Origin: Merluccius polli | Taxonomy: Eukaryota; Chordata; Actinopteri; Gadiformes; Merlucciidae | Length of the DNA stretch: 64,000 nt | Reading direction: 5' to 3' | NCBI GenBank assembly: GCA_030340625.1 | Contig: JAOPHQ010002863.1 | Coordinates: 184,873 to 248,872 of the forward strand | In this document: positions 31,116 through 43,700 of the stretch, one piece after another | Layout: each line of letters begins with the position of its first letter | How positions within the stretch are numbered: position 1 is the first letter of the stretch | The notes under the pieces: generated by a model | Told to the model about the DNA's origin: nothing | Databases searched by the model: none | What the model saw: only the letters and a program-made list of their open reading frames with translations | Program-made: the position numbers and the translations under genes

Positions 31116-32198
31116 CTCTGGCTGTGTTCCGAAGTGGAGGCTGCAGTCTCGCTAGAACTCTTCCTTACGAGTCGCGTTCTATAGAGATGAGACTAGAGTG
31201 CTGCCTAGTGGTTGAGAGCGTTCGGAGTTGGAACGACTTCCTAGTGCGGAGGCGCTTCCGCTTTTTAATACCGCGCTTCCGCCTTCAAAACTACGCGCCT
31301 TTTAAAAACGTTTTTTTTTTTGCATGTCATGGTGAAATGAATACAGCACAAAATAATTCGGAACATTTTAAAATAACTTCACTTACATTTGAACGTGTAT
31401 TGCCTTTCTTCCGCCAATTTTTAAATACCCCCCCGCCCGCTACGCAGAGGATTGTGGGTATTTTAGCTCGACGAGGATCCATCGATGCATGCTTCAAAAT
31501 TGTCCAGAATTCTCAAAAACAAATGGTGTGTCTGAAATCGCGCACTTCTATACTTACACTTACTTTTTTGAGTGCACTTTGCGCAAAAGCGGAGAGTGTG
31601 CCAAAATGCAGTGCACTGGAAATACGGCGGTGGCGCACTCAAAACTATCTAAAATGTGAGTGTGGACCGATGGACACTTTCCGCACTCAACGGCCCGCCA
31701 TTTTGTCTACGTAGCGGAAGGGGCGGAATCAAAAATGGAGGACACACAGGAGTAACCATAGTAACAGTTGAGACCAACGCGCTCTACAAATGTAAAATAG
31801 TATTGAATATGTAAATTAATATATATTAATATATTTCATAGGTAAATAAACTTAGCGGTATGCCGTTTTCCGCCAGGAGGAAAACGGCAAAAAAAAACAA
31901 AAACGTCAAACTGCGAACTCATTTCCGGTCGGTGCGCGAAGGCTGTTTTGACAGTGCACTGTAGAAATGAGAGCACTGCGCCCTATAAGTAAGTGTACTG
32001 TGGGGATAATGAAGTGCACTAAATGTAAGTGCACTTACGTAAGTGCGCGATTTCAGACACAGCAAAAGGCTGCGAAAAGGGCGCAAATTTCCGAGTGCTC
32101 TCAACTTTGGAACAGTGCTTGGCGGCGTTCTATGACGTGGCGTACTTGAAAGGGGGGTCCGTTAAGCATTCTTCCTCCACTTCGGAATGCGGCCTCTG
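31116..32198. mobile_element. MITE, 1073 bp, TSD CTCTG, carrying a nested MITE
   Basis: The element is 31121-32193. Its ends GCTGTGTTCCGAAGTGGAGG and CCTCCACTTCGGAATGCGGC form 20-bp inverted repeats with three mismatches. CTCTG flanks both sides (31116-31120 and 32194-32198). No transposase frame was seen. Superfamily not assigned. Confidence 0.75.
31527..32061. mobile_element. Nested MITE with TGTGTCTGAAATCGCGCACT ends
   Basis: TGTGTCTGAAATCGCGCACT at 31527 and its exact complement ending at 32061 form perfect 20-bp termini inside the larger MITE. Internal AAGTGCACT and AGTGCACTT motifs repeat in both orientations. A target duplication was not evident. Confidence 0.72.
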
Positions 32199-32439
32199 TT
32201 TACTCAGACCAGGTGGCTAGCTAACTAGCTCATACCGTAGGAAGCACTACACAAGAAATAAACAACAAAGTAACATTTTCCGCGTGACTCTACTTCACGT
32301 CAGGGCATGTATGCAATGTAAACAAAAATACAGTACGACTACATTATGCATTAACCGTGTTTTTCGTACCTGAAGAGGGAAATGTGAATGAAGAAACAGA
32401 CACGATGTTGAACCTCTTGCCAGCTTCATTACAAGTGAA

Positions 32440-32766
32440 GCATCGAGCGGCAAGGGCTCCCCCTTCAGGCCTGTAGGCAAAACTAATCGATCATCGAAAA
32501 CACATCCTCTTAACATCACTGCACTGTTATGAGTTTTCTGCCTTTGAACATGTACTTTTAAACACATTTTAATCAATTTTTAACCCATGAACGCATATTT
32601 TTAATACCTTAAATGAATTATGAGTTTCTAACCCTTTTTAATATCATTTTAACACGTCAAATAATTGTAATGAACCATTTTACCTCTTTTTAATCTAATT
32701 TCACTAACATATTTATTAGTATTTATCTATTTATTCTGTCTTTTAATCACACATGAATTCACACTA
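32440..32766. other. No gene recognised
   Basis: AT-rich sequence with repeated TTTTAA stretches between a direct repeat and the LINE. It might be a degraded element tail. Nothing specific was recognised. Confidence 0.4.
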
Positions 32767-33905
32767 TCACACAGACGTCCAGGTGCTGATGTCTGCCAGA
32801 TAATCTGAGATGCGAGTTGCAATCAGGCTGTCAGAGGAGGGGAAAGAGAGGAATAGTTGAGTGTTGTCTGCGTAGCAGTGATAGGAGAAACCATACAAAG
32901 TGATTACAGAGCCTAAAGATCTAGTGTATAGGGAGAACAGAAGCGGTCCTAATACTGAGCCTTGAGGGACGCCGGTGTCAACAGAGCAGGGTTTGGTCAA
33001 GGAGCCATTCCATGTGACCTGGTAGGTGCGGTTCTTCAGGTAGGATGTGAACCAGGATAGTGCAGAGTCAGCGATGCCAAGTTCTGCAAGGGTGGCGAGG
33101 AGTATCTGGTGGTTCACGGTGTCGAACGCCGCAGACAGATCGAGGAAAATGAGAACCGCTGAGAGGGACGAGGCTTTGGCGGCATGGAGGGACTCCGTCA
33201 CCACAAGGAGGGCTGTTTCAGTGGAGTGTGCAGTCTTGAAACCTGACTGATGAGGATCAAGCAGGTTGTTATGGGAGAGATAGGAGGACAGTTGGTTAGA
33301 GATGGCACGTTCCAGAGTTTTAGAAAGGAACGAGAGAAGAGATACCGGTCTGTAGTTCTGGATGTCAGCAGTGTTGTGGGTAGGTTCCTTGAGAAGTGGC
33401 TTGAGTCTAGCAATCTTGAAGGATGCTGGAATAAGGCCTGAAGTGAGAGAAGTGTTGATGAGGGAGGTGGCTTGGAAAAGGGAGGAAGGGATGGGGTCAA
33501 GGGGGCAGGTAGTGGCATGGTGAGACATTACTAGTTTGTGCACATCTTCAGGGGAGAGAGGGGTAAAGTGGGTGAGGCAGACAGAGGTGGGAGTGGTGGT
33601 AGGGACGATAGTGGTAGGGGTGAAAGAGGAGCAGATGGCCTTAACCTTCCTAGTAAAGTAGGTGACAAAGTCATCAGCTGTGAGGGAGGAAGGGGATGGA
33701 GGGGGTGGCGGCGTGAGGAGAGAAGAGAACATGGAAAACAGTTTCCTAGGGTTGGAGGCAGAGGAGTTGATCGTGGTAGAAGGTAGATTTGGCTGCTGAC
33801 ACAGTAGAGGTGAAGTCTGCAAGGAGGTGAAGGTGGCGAGAGAGGTCCTCCAAACAGTCTCATCTCTTCCACTTTCTCTCTCATCCCTTAGTTTAACATT
33901 TGTAC
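32767..33905 (-). pseudogene. L2-like LINE reverse transcriptase, truncated
   Basis: A minus-strand frame of about 380 codons encodes the reverse transcriptase of a non-LTR retrotransposon. It copies its RNA at a nicked target. Visible blocks: PLDPIPSSLFQ, NYRPVSLLSFLSKTLERA, HQSGFKTAHSTETALL, FLDLSAAFDTVNH, TGVPQGSVLGPLLFSLY and the catalytic YADN. The last box has Asn where the second catalytic Asp should be, so this copy is likely inactive. It is 5' truncated near 33905 (no endonuclease). At the 3' side it stops soon after the YADN box, without the thumb domain. Overall the blocks are closest to fish L2/CR1-group elements. The clade is recognised by eye and not tested. Confidence 0.8.
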
Positions 33906-34117
33906 ACGGCAAGTGCACTGTGCTGAAACAAGTTATGCTTGTTCAGTGTCAAACCCATAGTTGTAGTGTACTCTTCTTTGTCTTTGGTTTAGTGGATGTG
34001 ACAGTTATTAAATATAAATACATACAGTACATATCCCTCCACACTTCAAAGATCCCATGTTCATCAAACTACAACAAATGTATGAAATGATGCATTAAAA
34101 CATTGGAGGAAGGCATG

Positions 34118-34152
<35 letters not shown>

Positions 34153-34200
34153 GACCCATGTAAACATTTATACCATTTATTGTAAGTAACCTTTTGCAAA
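33906..34200. repeat. Spacer with ATT microsatellite
   Basis: No gene seen. TAT/ATT repeats run from about 34120 to 34150. Confidence 0.6.
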
Positions 34201-34774
34201 CTTCAGAATAAAGTGTTTGGTTTCTGTCTATAGACGCTGTCAGTTGATGGCTTATGGCGCGAGATCATTATGACGTCATTGATGGTTGACCATTCTTTTC
34301 CACTTTTGCGTCGTTAGTTTCACACTATTTGTATATCATTGCGCTGCTGACTTCCAAGTGAGCTAGTCGCTATTTAGTGAGAACACGAGCAACTGATTGC
34401 ATGTTACCCGTACTTTCACAACCAACTCGACACGAACGTAAACACGGTCCAGAACAACACAAAAAGGTAAGAGTTAATAGTTGGGAAGGCTAAATTACAC
34501 TGAACACCTCGACGCTAATTCCTCGATTGGCTGAGAGGTGAATTGTTAAGAAAGAAAGTGTGTGCTGTGATTTGAAGCTTCATATATTCCCAGATAGTGC
34601 CTGTAAAGCGTTTTTTCTGGATGGCTGATATTGCTAGCTATTCAGGAGTTTTGACGCACTGGCTAATTCTGTGGCGTCTCCTTGCACTTAGTTATTCGCG
34701 TCTTGAAATTGTAACACACGATTCTACAGTGCAATGATAAGTCAAGGAATGAGTTTATTTTCTTGCATTATTAG
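34201..34774 (+). promoter_or_regulatory. Probable 5' region and untranslated exon of the kinase gene
   Basis: A donor-like AAAAAG|GTAAGAG at 34466/34467 and the acceptor TTATTAG|GAGCC at 34774/34775 suggest a 5' untranslated exon ending at 34466 and an intron of 308 bp. TGACGTCA-like TATGACGTCATTG (CRE-like core) lies at about 34268-34282. The transcription start was not determined. This is inference from splice signals. Confidence 0.45.
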
Positions 34775-34786
34775 GAGCCTATCAAC

Positions 34787-37700
34787 ATGGATGCCCATCG
34801 GCCCTCCGTGCCCAACTCCAAGTGTGCGCTTGTGAACCAGCGTCCTGTTCTGCAGAAGAAGAGCCCGCTTCCAGCGATCACCGAGACCCAGCACAGACCC
34901 CGCCGCCCTGCTGGGGACCGGGTCAGTGGTCAGCTAGTGGAGTAGTGTCCTGCATGCCCACATTGTTGACATTATTTTAGATGAGACACAGGCTTCCCCA
35001 TCAAAATGAATCCGTTTCTGGTGGTGGCATATATGCCTACCTGTTCTTTCCTGTATAATAACAAACAGATGAAAATTAAAAGTAAAACACCACTGAATTA
35101 TGATACCCTGATTTGCAAATTTGATAAATATTCAATTAAAAAATTTAGAGAAATCGGGTGTACATAACACAAAAATCCTAGGCCGCTTTCCACTCACATT
35201 TATATTGTTCAAATGAGTAAAATGCAAAGATGTCACTAGTATCCTAACAATCATGCATCACCCACTTTATGTGGGCGAATTTCTAATTAGTAAAATGCAA
35301 AGATGTCAGTAAGGTACAATAAGGTCATATCCATTGCATTCTTCCCTCTCCTAGGAGCCGATCAAAAGAAAGGACCCTCTTCCCTCTGTGTTCTCAAAGT
35401 CTGTGGCGGTGAAGAAGACCAGCGTCCTTCCACCGATCACTAAGACCCCACAGAAAGCCCCCCACCATGCTGTTGACCAGGTCAGTGGTCCCGCTCAATG
35501 AGTAACAATCACTCTCTCATCATCTCTGTTGCGTTACGTTGGTCAATAGTGTGTGTGTTGTATATGTGGGAGAGTGAAGCGGCATTCTCTTTGAGCCGAC
35601 ATGAGCTGCTTTCACACTGTGATTAGCCCAGGTAACTAACTCCAGCTAACTCCTTACTTAGCCCTGGGCTAAGGGGGGGCGGTATAGCCAGGGCTAACAA
35701 GTGTTCACACTGCCTTCTTTTTAAGTGGGCTAGGACTTTAGCCTGACGTTTCAGGGCTAACTCCAGAAATAGCTTAAAACGAGGTGCCGATCAGGGCCAG
35801 GGCACTTAACCCTGGGCCAGCAGGAACGTGTGTGAACATTGGTCAAATAAACCTGGGCTATCCTAGCCAGGGGCTAAGCAGTGAACAGTGTAAAAGTATG
35901 ATGTATGCAGCCCTGAAGTATTAGGATTGCATTTTGTGTTGGTACAGCAGTACAGGCGTATAATACTATAGTAATCGCCATACTGCAGTATGGTATATAA
36001 AGTACATAGTATTTACCATTTTTCCGTGTTGTATTATTTTAGATTTGACTCCCTTTTCTAAAGTCCCACCTTTTATAAAATAGGAGTTTAACTATTGAAA
36101 CTATTTTCATCGTTGGTGCATGTATTGTAATTCAAATTTGTATTTGGTGGGATTACTAAACCTTGGCTGTTACAGTAGTGTTAGCGACGATTTAAGTATT
36201 GTGCTGAGAGTATCCTAACAATCATGCATCACCCACTTTATGTGGGCGAATTTCTAATTAGTAAAATGCAAAGATGTCAATAAGGTACAATAAGGCCATA
36301 TCCATTGCATTCTTCCCTCTCCTAGGAGCCGATCAAAAGAAAGGACCCTCTTCCCTCTGTGTTCTCAAAGTCTGTGGCGGTGAAGAAGACCAGCGTCCTT
36401 CCACCGATCACTAAGACCCCACAGAAAGCCCCCCACCATGCTGTTGACCAGGTCAGTGGTCCCGCTCAATGAGTAACTATCACTCTCTCATCATCTCTGT
36501 TGCGTTACGTTGGTCAATAGTGTGTGTGTTATATACATGTATGTAGAAGAGTGAAGCAGCATTCTCTTTGAGCCGACATGAGCTGTTTTCACACTGTGAT
36601 TAGCCCAGGTAACTAACTCCAGCCAACTCCTTACTTAGCCCTGGGCTAAGAGGGGGGGGGGGGTATAGCCAGGGCTAACAAGTGTTCACACTGCCTTCTT
36701 TTTAAGTGGGCTAGCCTGATGTTTCAGGGTAACTCCAGAAATAGCTTAAAACAAGATGCTGATCAGGGCCAGGGCACTTAACCCTGGGCCAGCAGAAACG
36801 TGTGTGAACATTGGTCAAGTAAACCTGGGCTATCCTAGCCAGGGGCTAAGCAGTGAACCGTGTAAAAGTATGATGTATGCAGCCCTGAAGTATTAGGATT
36901 GCATTTTGTGTTGGTACAGCAGTACAGGCGTATAATACTACAGTAATCGCCATACTGCAGTATGGTGTGTATAGTACGTTGTATTTACCATATATAGTAT
37001 TTTCCATTTTTTCTTGTTGTATTATTTTAAATTTGACTCTCTTTTCTAAAGTCCCACCTTTTATAAAATAGGAGTTTAACTATTGCAACTATTTTCATCA
37101 ATAGTGCATATATTGTAATTCAAATTTGTATTTGGTGGGATTACTAAACCTTGGCTGTTACAGTAGTGTTGGCGACGATTTAAGCATTGTGCTGAGAGTA
37201 TCCTAACAATCATGCATCACCCACTTTATGTGGGCGAATTTCTAATTAGTAAAATGCGAAGATGTCAGTAAGGTACAATAAGGTCATATCCATTGCATTC
37301 TTCCCCTCTCCTAGGAGCCGATCAAAAGAAAGGACCCTCTTCCCTCTGTGTTCTCAAAATCTGTGGCGGTGAAGAAGACCACCGTCCTTCCACCGATCAC
37401 TAAGACCCCACAGAAAGCCCCCCACCATGCTGTTGACCAGGTCAGTGGTCCCGCTCAATGAGTAACAATCACTCTCTCATCATCTCTGTTGCGTTACGTT
37501 GGTCAATAGTGTGTGTGTTGTATATGTGGGAGAGTGAAGCGGCATTCTCTTTGAGCCGACATGAGCTGTTTTCACACTGTGATTAGCCCAGGTAACTAAC
37601 TCCAACTAACTCCTTAAGGTTGATTCATACCTCCGGATCCGGACGAAATGAGTCCGTCCGTACCAAATGTCGTCTCTGGTACTACCCTTTATACCTCCGT

Positions 37701-40700
37701 CCGGTTTCAGCGTTGTTATGGATGTGAAGCGATACATCCTCTAGAGGGCAGTCACTGCCGTGTCGCAAATTACCAGCATCGACAATCGCAAACATGGCGT
37801 CGGTAGAGATGATTTTGCTTTGTCTCATCAGAAATAGACAAAAAGGCGCAAAAGGTGTTCGCGGCGGTGGCATGCGAGACCTTTAAATGAAAATCGGCGC
37901 ATCAACGGCGAGTTTTTTTCCTTAGTTTTGCCAATGAGAGAGTTGGATGGCGAAAGGCATTTTCAGTCCTTTAGGATGTCCGCCGCATGATTTGATGAAT
38001 TGCTTATTATATTATATTAATTATATAAAATGATATTCTTCGTCGATTTTCGCGAATGGTTGAACTTCTGAGTTCTGACTCTATACTGCCGCCTCGACCT
38101 CTGGTGGTATTGCTCCGTTTCGTCCGTAGCACTCCGGATGAGTAAGCTCACTGGCGACGGAGCCGTTGACGGACAAAATGACCTCCGGGACCGGACAAAA
38201 GGGTCCGTATCCGTATTTACCGTAGGGTGTGAATGGGCCTTTACTTAGCCCTGGGCTAAGACAGGGGTGTAGCCAGGGCTAACAAGTGTTCTCACTGCAT
38301 TCATTTTAAGTGGGCTAGGACAACTTTAGCCTGATGTTTCAGGGCTAACTCCAGAAATAGCTTAAAACAAGGTGCCGATCAGGGCCAGGGCACTTAACCC
38401 TGGGCCAGCAGAAACGCTTGTGAACATTGGTCAAGTAAACACTGGGCTATCCTAGCCAGGGGCTAAGCAGTGAACAGTGTAAAAGTATGATGTATGCAAT
38501 CCTGAAGTATTAGGATTGCATTTTGTGTTGGTACAGGAGTACAGGCGTATAATGCTATAGTAATCGCCATACTGCAGTATGGTGTATATAGTACGTTGTA
38601 TTTACCATATATAGTATTTACCATTTTTCTGTGTTGTATTATTTTAGATTTTACTCTTTTCTAAAGTCCCACCTTTTATAAAATAGGAGTTTAACTATTG
38701 CAACTATTTTCATCAATAGTGCATATATTGTGTAAATCAAATTTGTATTTGGTGGGATTACTAAACCCTGGCTGTTACAGTAGTGTTAGCGATGATTTAA
38801 GTATTGTGCTGAGAGTATCCTAACAATCATGCATCACCCACTTTATGTGGGCGAATTTCTAATTAGTAAAATGCAAAGATGTCAGTAAGGTACAATAAGG
38901 TCATATCCATTGCATTCTTCCCTCTCCTAGGAGCCGATCAAAAGAAAGGACCCACTTCCCTCTGTGTTCTCAAAGTCTGTGGCGGTGAAGAAGACCAGCG
39001 TCCTTCCACCGATCACTAAGACCCCACAGAAAGCCCCCCACCATGCTGTTGACCAGGTCAGTGGTTCTGCTTAAAGGTCTCCTTCACCGGTAAACCGTTT
39101 TGACTTGCTCCTTTTGGAATATGATAGGTCACTCCTAGTTGCATAAGCATGCTGCACGTGGAAAACGTTCTTCTACCCTCCATTAGCCAATGTAAGAACA
39201 TAAACGGACGAGGAAGTCAGAAACGAGGAAGTGAGAAAAAGCCCAACAGTCTGACGTATGAATGTGTATGAATATTCATGACCTCGCCTACCTTGGCTTG
39301 AGACCGCCCTCAGGAAAACAGTATACGGCATTTCAGAATGTTTGTAAACAATAGGCATCAAGATACTTCCGGGTGGCAGGAAGAGAGCGGCTTCCAATGA
39401 AGCGATTCAGCCGGCTACTGTAAACAGTGTTACATTGTTAAAAACATTGTTGTTGATCTGAAGTTGTAAGTTCTAAATGCTGCATCTCTCGGTTTCATTA
39501 AACAAGTATTACGTCGCTATCATTTTCCGTTCCGGAGATAGACGCGAAAGAGTCCAGCAATACCCCGACTTCTGAAACAACATGTAACACACGTTAACCT
39601 GTAGGCTGCCTTAAACCTGGGTTTGCTCAGTGAGCACAACCGTATAATAAACGTTTAATGTGTAGCCTATAGTGTAGCCGTAATGAATTCAATATGTACG
39701 ACATTATTCTCGTAATTTAATGAAAAACGAATTCTTAATGTGGCCCTAATACTCCGTCGTAATATATTAATGAGACTTCCCATATCCGTATGAATTAATG
39801 AGACGTCACGTAGCGCCCCGCAAGAAGAAGATCATTCATTCAAGCCATGTACTGTTTTCTCCATCGCTCTGCCCTGTCAAATGATATGGGGAGGGGTTTG
39901 TTTACTAGTTCTGCCATCGGAGAACGCTTCGTCTTTTGCCACCTGGAAGAACGTATATTGTTGTTGTGACGTCGTGGTGATTTGTCGTGTTGATAACATA
40001 GACATCTTATATCATGAATGTATCTAATGGATGTATATAGTAACATATGTATAAGATGTCTATGGTTGATAACGCACTAGAGGGATCACTCGCCTCTGAT
40101 TGGCTAACATCACTGTGACGGACAGTGCTGTTAGCCAATCAGAGGCAAGTAATTTAAATGTCATGAATATTCATGAGTAAGAGCCGAAAACCTCTCGTTC
40201 TTTCCCGCCCACCTCCTCCTCCAAACTAGAACAGCCTGAAACAAGCGCACCAGAGCATTTTTTTCACCAAAACCGGCTCACAAGGCATTCATTAGTACTA
40301 GAGTTCACTGCAAAATTAACGAAAAAATGATGCAATGAGACCTTTAAAGAGCAGTGTGCAGGTTGGAGACCCCAGTAAATCAATGTGTAGGAAAATGATG
40401 TAGGAAAATAAACGTATATATACTAGGTAGGGGTGAGGTAAGGGCTCTCTTTACAGGACACCGTAGAGAGAGATGGCTTCAGATATGTGGTTCGAACTCT
40501 GGACTCAAGATACGAGCTGCCCGGTCGGAAGTTTTTTAGCCAGAAGTGTCTACCAGAGCTATACACGGAGGTTCAGGACAGAGTCATGAATGAAATTCGC
40601 AACCTTAAAGCCTACTCAGCCACTACTGATTTATGGTCCAGCCGGACTACTGAGCCATACATTAGCCTCACCATCCACTTCACCGACGATGACTGGAAGT

Positions 40701-43700
40701 TGCGCAGCAGATGCCTACAGACCGCCTCCTTCCCTGTCGACCACACCGGAGCAATATTTGCGCAGGGACTGAAGGATGCACTTTCTGCCTGGGGCTTGGA
40801 GGAAGCGTGTTTGATGTGCATGACCACTGACAGTGGCACAAACATGGTGTGTGCTCTGGAAATCAATAAATGGACGAGACTTGCATGTTTTGGACACAGA
40901 CTGCACATCGCTATTGGTAAGTTACACTATTCAAACCCCATAGCCTAAATAAATATATAACTAGCGAAATAGACCTACATGTATCCTTAGGATTTTTCAA
41001 TGTCTGTAATAGGCCTATCCCAACCAGACCACAAAACACAATGTTTTATTTGCAATTGCTATAATTGCTCTTAGTCATTTCATTAGCAACATTTAATTGA
41101 TTCAGAATCAAGTTGATTGCCAAGTAAGTTTTCACAATACAAGGAATTTGCCTTAGTATATTGGTGCATACAATAAACAGAGAAAGATAAGAAAGTAGAA
41201 GTGAAAAACAAGTACTGCAAGTCAGAAAGTCAAGAAACATAAATATAAAATAGAAATATTTAGTTTTTAAAATGAAAAAGCTGTACAGTTTGTGCAGGAA
41301 TGTGCACAAATATTGACCAACATACATACAATATGTAAGCCTATTAGATTTGTAATAGGCTGGTGTGTCCATACAATAAATACTTATCCTGATCTACGGT
41401 CAATGGTGTGTAAAGTGTTTTAAATTATAATAGCCTACTTTTCCACTTATGCAAATATTTGTATTCCTTCTTTTACTTTCCAGAGAGGAGTGTCCAACAT
41501 GATGCTCGAGTTACACGGGCTACAGGTATGTGCAAAAAAGTGGTCAGCACATTCTCCTACAGTTGGAAAAAGAAGAAGGCCCTGACCAGTGCACAGAGAG
41601 AGCTGAACCTGCCCCCCCTCAAGCTGGTCACAGAATCCCCAACAAGGTGGGGGTCCCGTGTCAAAATGTTGGAGCAGGAGAAGGCTCACTCAAGTCCTGG
41701 CAGCAGACCAAAAGTCGCGTCACCTTCTACCCACCTGGCAAGACATTGAGGTGTTGGAGGCAATAACCAAAGCATTGAAGCCTCTGCAAGATTTCACAGA
41801 TGCCCTGTCAGGAGATGAATATGTTAGTGTCTCCTATGTCAAGCCAGTCCTCCATCTATTCAATTCAAACATTTTGAAGCCAGAAGAAGACAAAGCAGGA
41901 CTGAGCGAGGTCATCAAGAAGAGGGTCCTGTATTATTTAAATGAGAAATACAAAGATCCTGCCACCGACAAGCTGCTCACCATGGCAACATTCCTGGACC
42001 CACGGTTCAAGGCCACCTACATGTCACCTGAAAAGTTGGAGGAAGTGAGGAGCAGAGCAGCTACAGAAACCAAAGCATTGGAGGAGAAGAGTGAGAAAGT
42101 GAGAGGGAAGCTAGCACTGCTCCTGCACAACCGAAAAAGCCCAAGAACAGCCTGGGCAGTTTCTTCAAAAAGTGTAGCAGTGCAGTGCCAAAGCAGCAGG
42201 GCATTGACGTGGAGCTAGAAAGCTACCTGCTGATGGTGACGGCTGACAGAGACTCTGATCCATTGGAGTGGTGACGTCTCCATTGTTCCCACTTCACCCA
42301 TATTAGCTGCCTGGCGAATAAATACTTGCATCCCGGCCACAAGCTCACCCTCCGAGCGTGCATTCAGCACAGGGGGCAATATTGTAACAAGCACCAGGGC
42401 ATCACTGAAGCCAGAAAATGTTGACAGGCTGGTGTTCCTGGCAAATAACTTGAATGGTTAGTTTTGTTCTAGTTCCAGTTCTAGTTAGTTTTTGTGAAAA
42501 TATTAGAATCATTATTACTATACACTGTTCTTCTGTTGTTATACTGCTAATTTTAGTTGTGTTGTATACTGTTAATTTCAAGATCTTTGTTTTTTTTGCA
42601 AAATAAATGCTGTTGAGAATGCATAATACTCTCCCATGTCTCTGTTTGATAAGGATACATACCATTTACTTATTATATTATCAAAATATTAACTTTATTT
42701 ACATAAAGAGACAGGACAGGCTACTCTTCCCAAAACCTAAGTAATACCGTGATATAATACTGTCACTGTCCAAAAAGTGAAAAATACTGTGATATTCAGT
42801 TAAGATAACGGTGAACTATGAAATTGAATTAGAAACAAAAAATAATAATAATAATAATAAATAAAAATATAGAAAAAAATATCAACATAAAGCTAGTGTT
42901 TTCCGGTCCCTTTCAGACTGATCACCTGTTTTGTGTTTAGTGCACTTAATTCTGCACTTAAATAGAAAACATACCAAAATAAATCAACATAAAGCTGGTG
43001 TTTTCCACTGCAGGAGACTTTTGGACTGTTCTTCAGGACAATTAGCATCTGAACATTTTCAGGCTAAAATTAGATTATATTTATTATACTCTATCTCAAC
43101 CTCGCTGTCTGCCATGTTGCCACTGACAGTACTACCATAGGCGATAGAGCATGGCAGAGGAAGGCGAAGACATGACACTGTTGATGGCGCCCTCTAGTGC
43201 ACAAATGGTATGATGAAAATGTGGTTATGTGAAGTCAATCTCGGAACCCAATCAGCCACCATCTGATGAAGATTTAGCCTCTGGGGGCCAATATTTTTGG
43301 CTTCCGGTGTAGCCAGCTGATAGCTGATAGCCCGCTCAAACTTGATTAGTTAATACTAGAGCCCGACCGATTTACGTTTATTTGACATGGACAATGCACA
43401 ATATATAATTGGGCCAGATTATAGCCACAAGGCTAATTTACATCTGCTGTCCAATTTGATTTATCGGTAGGCCGATTTTATCGTCCGATATGGGCCTATC
43501 ACGTACATATTGGTGTATATTGTATCAGCAATGTTTTCCGATATGCACCCATAACATAATGCTGAAAAAGATGCTTGGGGTGGTTTAGAAATGGTGTCAT
43601 CATGTAGTTTGTCCAGCAGAGGGTGCTCCAACTCCATTCTTTACAATACTCTCAGCACTGTCAGCAGCACATGTCACAGAGCCGAGTACATGTCACAGCT

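Larger units (their letters stand above)
30806..32439. repeat. 70-bp direct repeats flanking a 1.5-kb segment
   Basis: 30806-30875 and 32370-32439 match at all but about one position. Both begin CTGAAGAGGGAAATGTG and end CATTACAAGTGAA. The left copy continues the LTR-like start at 30793. The right copy has a different neighbour on each side. Confidence 0.85.
35235..39060 (+). repeat. Tandem array of about 1-kb units, each with one 126-bp coding exon
   Basis: Four units begin with TCCTAACAATCATGCATCAC at about 35241, 36208, 37197 and 38815. Each contains the same polypyrimidine-AG acceptor, a 126-bp exon and the donor CAG|GTCAGTGG. Steps are about 967, 989 and 1618 bp. The last step is longer because a 624-bp MITE sits in the third unit. 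The fourth unit is cut after the exon by a TTAA-target MITE. Exons are nearly identical (copy 3 has one Ser-to-Thr change). Introns are also highly similar, so duplication is recent or homogenised by conversion. Confidence 0.9.

Noticed and set aside
37682..37873. Short frame with ACATGGCG-type start inside the third exon unit
   Set aside because: It lies in a MITE absent from the other units and has no conserved domain.
35355..39056. Possibility that the four kinase exons are an assembly artefact
   Set aside because: The units differ by point changes, indels and one MITE insertion, so they are not exact copies of one read. Long-read confirmation is still listed as a check.
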